Source: Anaerolineae bacterium (lineage in GTDB: Bacteria; Chloroflexota; Anaerolineae; Aggregatilineales; Phototrophicaceae). Taken from it: a stretch of 58,551 bases of DNA. The stretch covers positions 1 to 58,551 of the forward strand of contig JAJEAA010000019.1 in NCBI GenBank assembly GCA_022824365.1, read 5' to 3'. A program made the position numbers and the translations under genes. A model generated the notes under the pieces. It saw nothing but the letters and a program-made list of their open reading frames with translations, did not search any database and was not told where the DNA came from. Below are positions 55,573 to 58,551 of this stretch, in pieces; position 1 is the first letter of the stretch, and each line of letters opens with the position of its first letter.

Positions 55573-56397
55573 ATGCGATTGGGAATAGAAGTCGGCAAAC
55601 ATACACATGATGTGGCGGCCGAGCACGGGATCAAAGGCGCACCGATCTCGGCTGATCAGTTGGTCAATGACGGCGTGGCGGAAACACTGGCGCCCTTAAA
55701 GGCGCGCGGATTAGAGGTATGCCAAATCGGCGCTTTCGGCTTTAACCCGCTTTCCAGCGATGGCGAAGCGCAAGCGCGGAACAGCGAAACGCTCGCCAAA
55801 GCGATCCCGCTGGCGGCCGATACCGGCTGCCCCTATATTGTCATCAATGGCGGCAACTATCACCCATCGGGCTTCGGCGCGGCTGATGCACGGAACTTCA
55901 GCGACGATTCGCTGAGGCGGGTGGCTGAGGCGCTGAAGCCGCTGCTCGAATCAGCGGAGAAGCATGGCGCCAAGCTGTCGATCGAAGCCTATTTGAAAAC
56001 CGCGGTCAATTCCCCGGAGAGTTTCCTGCGGCTCAAGGAGTTGGCTGGCGGATCGGAGGCTTTGCGCTGCAATATCGATGTGACCAGCCTTTATAATTAT
56101 CAGGACTTGTGGGAGCCTGCGCCCAAAGTCGAGCATATATGCAACAGCCTGGCTGGTCATTATGGTTTGGGACACGTCAAAGGCGTCGCGCTCAAGGACG
56201 GCTTCCATATACATGTCGAACTGGCTCCGATTACTGAAGACAGGACAGACTGGTCGCAAATGCTTCGCTTGATGGCGCCGCACTTGCCGGATGATAGCTG
56301 GCTCATTCTGGAGCACATGTTCACGCCGGAAGAAGCGCGCGCCAGCCTGGCTTATTTGAGAGCAGCAGCTGATGACGCGGGCGTGAGGCTGGAATAA
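55573..56397 (+). CDS. Sugar phosphate isomerase/epimerase-like TIM barrel (AP_endonuc_2)
   Basis: 274 residues. Xylose-isomerase-like TIM barrel: VCQIGAFGFNPLSSDG, TGCPYIVINGGNYHPSG, LSIEAYLKTAVNSPESFLRL (Glu metal ligand), LRCNIDVTSLYNYQD (Asp), GLGHVKGVALKDGFHIHVEL (His) and WLILEHMFTPEEARASL (Glu). The metal-ligand set Glu-Asp-His-Glu is intact. Starts 13 nt after the second oxidoreductase. Members in Gfo/Idh clusters act as isomerases or as keto-glycoside-cleaving enzymes; this is the last gene of the co-directional run. Confidence 0.9.
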   Translation: MRLGIEVGKHTHDVAAEHGIKGAPISADQLVNDGVAETLAPLKARGLEVCQIGAFGFNPLSSDGEAQARNSETLAKAIPLAADTGCPYIVINGGNYHPSGFGAADARNFSDDSLRRVAEALKPLLESAEKHGAKLSIEAYLKTAVNSPESFLRLKELAGGSEALRCNIDVTSLYNYQDLWEPAPKVEHICNSLAGHYGLGHVKGVALKDGFHIHVELAPITEDRTDWSQMLRLMAPHLPDDSWLILEHMFTPEEARASLAYLRAAADDAGVRLE

Positions 56398-56447
56398 TTG
56401 CCTGTCGCGCCGGGTCCTCTCTCGGCGCCGTGTTATGATTGGCCTCG

Positions 56448-57284
56448 CTATAGGCTAGCCGCTATCTCCTCATCCGCGATTTTCGCTACAGCATTGCGGT
56501 GACGCTTGAGCATACTGTGTTGATCTTTCGGCAGTCGATCACCGACATACTCGTCGTAGCTGATCGAATCGACGATGGCAGCCCGGTCGCGGTCGCCCGC
56601 CATGATTCTATTGGCGACCGCGCTGCGCACCGATGTGATATAAGTCGTTAGCCAGTTCAGCCAATCCCGAACCGTTTCGCCCCCATGCAGCGCCGGACCA
56701 TGGCCCGAGATCAAGGTATCTACGTCCAGCCGCTTGAGCAGATTGAGTGACGCTTCCAGCTCGGCGCTGCTGTGAAATATGGCCGGGACGATACCAGTAA
56801 CGACGGTGTCGCTCGCGATCAGCAGCCGACAGTCGGCCACATAAATGCTGACGATATCAGGGCTATGCCCGGGTGTGGGGAAAAGGTGGAGTTGCCTGCC
56901 GCCGAGGTCCAGCCACAACTGACTCGCAAAGGTGATTGTCGGGTGCAGTATACGCGCTTTGATCTGGTCTTCATCAAGTCCCATCTGCTGGCAAAGACTT
57001 GGGATTTGGCGCTGAATCTCGTCAACTGTCTTGTGCGGCGCGAAGACATCCGCCCCGCGAAAGGCCTCGCCGCCGAGGATGTGATCGTGATGACCGTGCG
57101 TAATGATCACGCGATTTGGCTTATAACCTCGCGCGCTGATGAAATCTGCCATTTGACGGCCTTCTTCGGGATAGGCGCCGACGTCAACGGCGATAGCCGT
57201 TTTCTCGCCAAAGACAATGACATTCTTCCCCTCCGCCGCGCTATGAGGGACGCTGAATATGCCGGGCGCTTCTTCGACGATCAT
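56448..57284 (-). CDS. MBL-fold metallo-hydrolase
   Basis: 278 residues, metallo-beta-lactamase fold. The metal motif ITHGHHDHILGGEAF (HxHxDH, residues 63-68) is intact, followed by LFPTPGHSPDIVSIYV (His), LLIASDTVV (Asp) and LISGHGPALHG (His). GAGG lies before ATG 57284. It is 69 nt downstream of the PhyH gene on the same strand, forming a probable two-gene operon that runs against the sugar operon. Substrate is unknown; glyoxalase II, lactonase or phosphodiesterase roles are all possible. Confidence 0.9.
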   Translation of the reverse strand: MIVEEAPGIFSVPHSAAEGKNVIVFGEKTAIAVDVGAYPEEGRQMADFISARGYKPNRVIITHGHHDHILGGEAFRGADVFAPHKTVDEIQRQIPSLCQQMGLDEDQIKARILHPTITFASQLWLDLGGRQLHLFPTPGHSPDIVSIYVADCRLLIASDTVVTGIVPAIFHSSAELEASLNLLKRLDVDTLISGHGPALHGGETVRDWLNWLTTYITSVRSAVANRIMAGDRDRAAIVDSISYDEYVGDRLPKDQHSMLKRHRNAVAKIADEEIAASL

Positions 57285-57353
57285 GAAGCCTCGCCAATTG
57301 AAACAAACATCAACACAAGGGCCGGACGTCGTCCGGCAGGCGTTACGATCAAA

Positions 57354-58106
57354 CTAATACCGGCGATCAAAGAGCGGATGATAAACCTCGCGGAAAAACG
57401 CCCGTCTCTCCTCACTCAAACTATCGATCACTGCCGGATCAAATCTCGGTTTGTGATGGCGCACATTGACGTGATTGTAAGCGTAGAAAACCGCAATGCG
57501 GTTGTGCTCCTTTAATTCCCAGATGTTGCCGGAATGGCAGACCGCCTCGGCAAAGGCGACAATGGAACCGGGCGGGCAGGCGTAACGCTCGAAGAGGAAG
57601 GACTTAGTAACTTCTTCGCGCTTGCTCTTGTCGAACACGCTTTGCGGAACCTTGAAATTGGACTTGTGCGACCCCGCCATAAACAACGTGCCGCCCTTGT
57701 CATATACCACTTCGTTCAACTCGAAGACCACGCGCAGCATGCCCGTATAAATCTTGTTGTTGTGAGCGTGATAATGGTAATTGGGGTTGAGCGTGGGTCC
57801 GCCGCCGTGCGGGCCGATGCCTTGATCGCCGTATTTGCGAATGCTATAGAAAGTGCTTTCCAGCCGCCATTTTTCCGGGTTGTTGGAGATGGCGAGTTGC
57901 AGCAGATCAACCACGGCAGGATGGTTGATCAACTCGGCGAAGGGACCGCCGGGCAAGGAACGTTCATGCGCGGGCAGGGAATTGGGATCGTTCTCCAGGA
58001 TTTCCGTATGCGCTTTCAAGCGATCGACCAGATCCGGCTCGAGGACGCCGGGCAAGACAATGTAACCTTTGAGGTCAAAGATAAACTTCTGTTCTTCCGT
58101 CAACAT
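57354..58106 (-). CDS. Phytanoyl-CoA dioxygenase (PhyH)-family protein
   Basis: 250 residues from ATG 58106, chosen because AAGGAG lies 8-9 nt upstream and LTEEQKFIFDLKGYIVLPGV is a classic PhyH start. The double-stranded beta-helix core has GPHGGGP (first Fe-ligand His likely), TLFMAGSHKSNF, the distal Fe-ligand His in AEAVCHSGNI, and the 2-oxoglutarate Arg in NRIAVFYAYN. The expected acidic ligand (HxD) is not obvious. The family hydroxylates small molecules with Fe(II) and 2-oxoglutarate. The gene probably shares an operon with the MBL-fold gene. Confidence 0.88.
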   Translation of the reverse strand: MLTEEQKFIFDLKGYIVLPGVLEPDLVDRLKAHTEILENDPNSLPAHERSLPGGPFAELINHPAVVDLLQLAISNNPEKWRLESTFYSIRKYGDQGIGPHGGGPTLNPNYHYHAHNNKIYTGMLRVVFELNEVVYDKGGTLFMAGSHKSNFKVPQSVFDKSKREEVTKSFLFERYACPPGSIVAFAEAVCHSGNIWELKEHNRIAVFYAYNHVNVRHHKPRFDPAVIDSLSEERRAFFREVYHPLFDRRY

Positions 58107-58303
58107 TTTTAGCGTCTCCTTATAAGGCTTGTCCGGTACTCGGTCAAAGCCATCGTTCGAGTCACTCATCGGGCAGTTTGCCCCCTTCGACTTCGCCAAT
58201 AATGGCGGAGACAGCCCGCAGTCATCCAGCCTAAAGCGCCGCTAAAATCCCTGAAAACGCAGGAAAATTCGCTGCTGTATAGATACAGTATGTATATAGC
58301 ATC

Positions 58304-58319
58304 GGGGGGGGGGGGGGGG
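58304..58319. repeat. Homopolymer of 16 G
   Basis: Uninterrupted run of G about 200 nt upstream of the PhyH start. Could be a slippage-prone tract or an assembly artefact. Confidence 0.9.
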
Positions 58320-58371
58320 TAGTGAACATGTTTTAAAACCCAACCCCTGGCCCCTAAACCCCATCGCAATT

Positions 58372-58388
58372 GGCGCGTAGACACAGCC
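58372..58388. repeat. Copy of the dispersed 17-mer GGCGCGTAGACACAGCC
   Basis: Identical to 28091-28107. Both copies are intergenic and flanked by C-rich or hairpin-forming sequence, suggesting a dispersed repeat family in this genome. Confidence 0.6.
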
Positions 58389-58551
58389 ACTTCTGGCGGG
58401 CATACAGCAACCCAGGGAAGGGGGGCGCACCAAGAGAAGTTGTATATATCATGGCTAACCTGTAACAACTGAGTTGAAAAATTGACTGCCAAGTTAGCGG
58501 GAAGTCAGCATAGACTCGCCCCAATATAGAATAAGTTGTCGTTATCTTTAT

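Larger units (their letters stand above)
58107..58551. other. Right-end intergenic region with poly-G tract and repeats
   Basis: No gene seen. Contains CTGTAT-AG-ATACAG (58275-58288), a run of 16 G (58304-58319), a C-rich stretch (58340-58362), and GGCGCGTAGACACAGCC (58372-58388) shared with 28091-28107. It includes the upstream region of the PhyH gene on the minus strand. Confidence 0.6.

Overview
The window looks like a chromosomal segment of an uncultured bacterium of the phylum Chloroflexota, probably Anaerolineae-like. This is inferred from gene content: a serine hydroxymethyltransferase fused to a GcvT domain, a DUF3467-translin pair, an EF-G-2-type GTPase, a YyaL-type protein, many peptide-type ABC importers, frequent GTG and TTG starts, and an L10 leader with an attenuator. 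No rRNA or marker gene is present to prove it. No tRNA, rRNA or CRISPR array was found.

Layout. 1-130: end of an IS3-like insertion sequence. 508-9126: housekeeping and stress genes (GNAT acetyltransferase, S9 peptidase, MarR regulator, isocitrate/isopropylmalate dehydrogenase-like enzyme, secreted protein, RsmG, Nudix, YciI, DUF3467, translin-like protein). 9146-14337: Memo-like protein, the rplJ-rplL ribosomal operon behind a structured leader, an orphan histidine-kinase-like protein, a D-2-hydroxyacid dehydrogenase and GreA. 14433-22892 (minus strand): YyaL-like protein, a hypothetical protein, a lipoprotein lytic transglycosylase, a family-4 glycosyltransferase, methylglyoxal synthase, and an ECF sigma/anti-sigma pair. 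23467-33986: FtsH, a small membrane protein, EF-G-2, an SGNH protein, the SHMT-GcvT fusion and an RCK channel-like protein.

The right half is accessory catabolism. Cluster 1 (34441-43326) has an M20-like hydrolase, a peptide-type binding protein, two permeases but no ATPase, an M29/NicX-like metalloenzyme, an aldo/keto reductase, DUF3830 and a phosphotriesterase-like amidohydrolase. Cluster 2 (43450-56397) is one long co-directional run behind a near-consensus promoter with a LacI-type palindrome. It holds a complete oligopeptide-type importer (binding protein, two permeases, two ATPases), an unrecognised protein, a GH4 redox glycosidase, a cytoplasmic FG-GAP propeller, two Gfo/Idh/MocA oxidoreductases and a TIM-barrel sugar isomerase. 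I read cluster 2 as an import-and-oxidise route for a glycoside or oligosaccharide. GH4 and Gfo/Idh enzymes both work through keto-sugar chemistry, so this is the best candidate in the window for an undescribed system. It is followed on the minus strand by a PhyH-type dioxygenase and an MBL-fold hydrolase. The right edge has a run of 16 G and copies of dispersed intergenic repeats.
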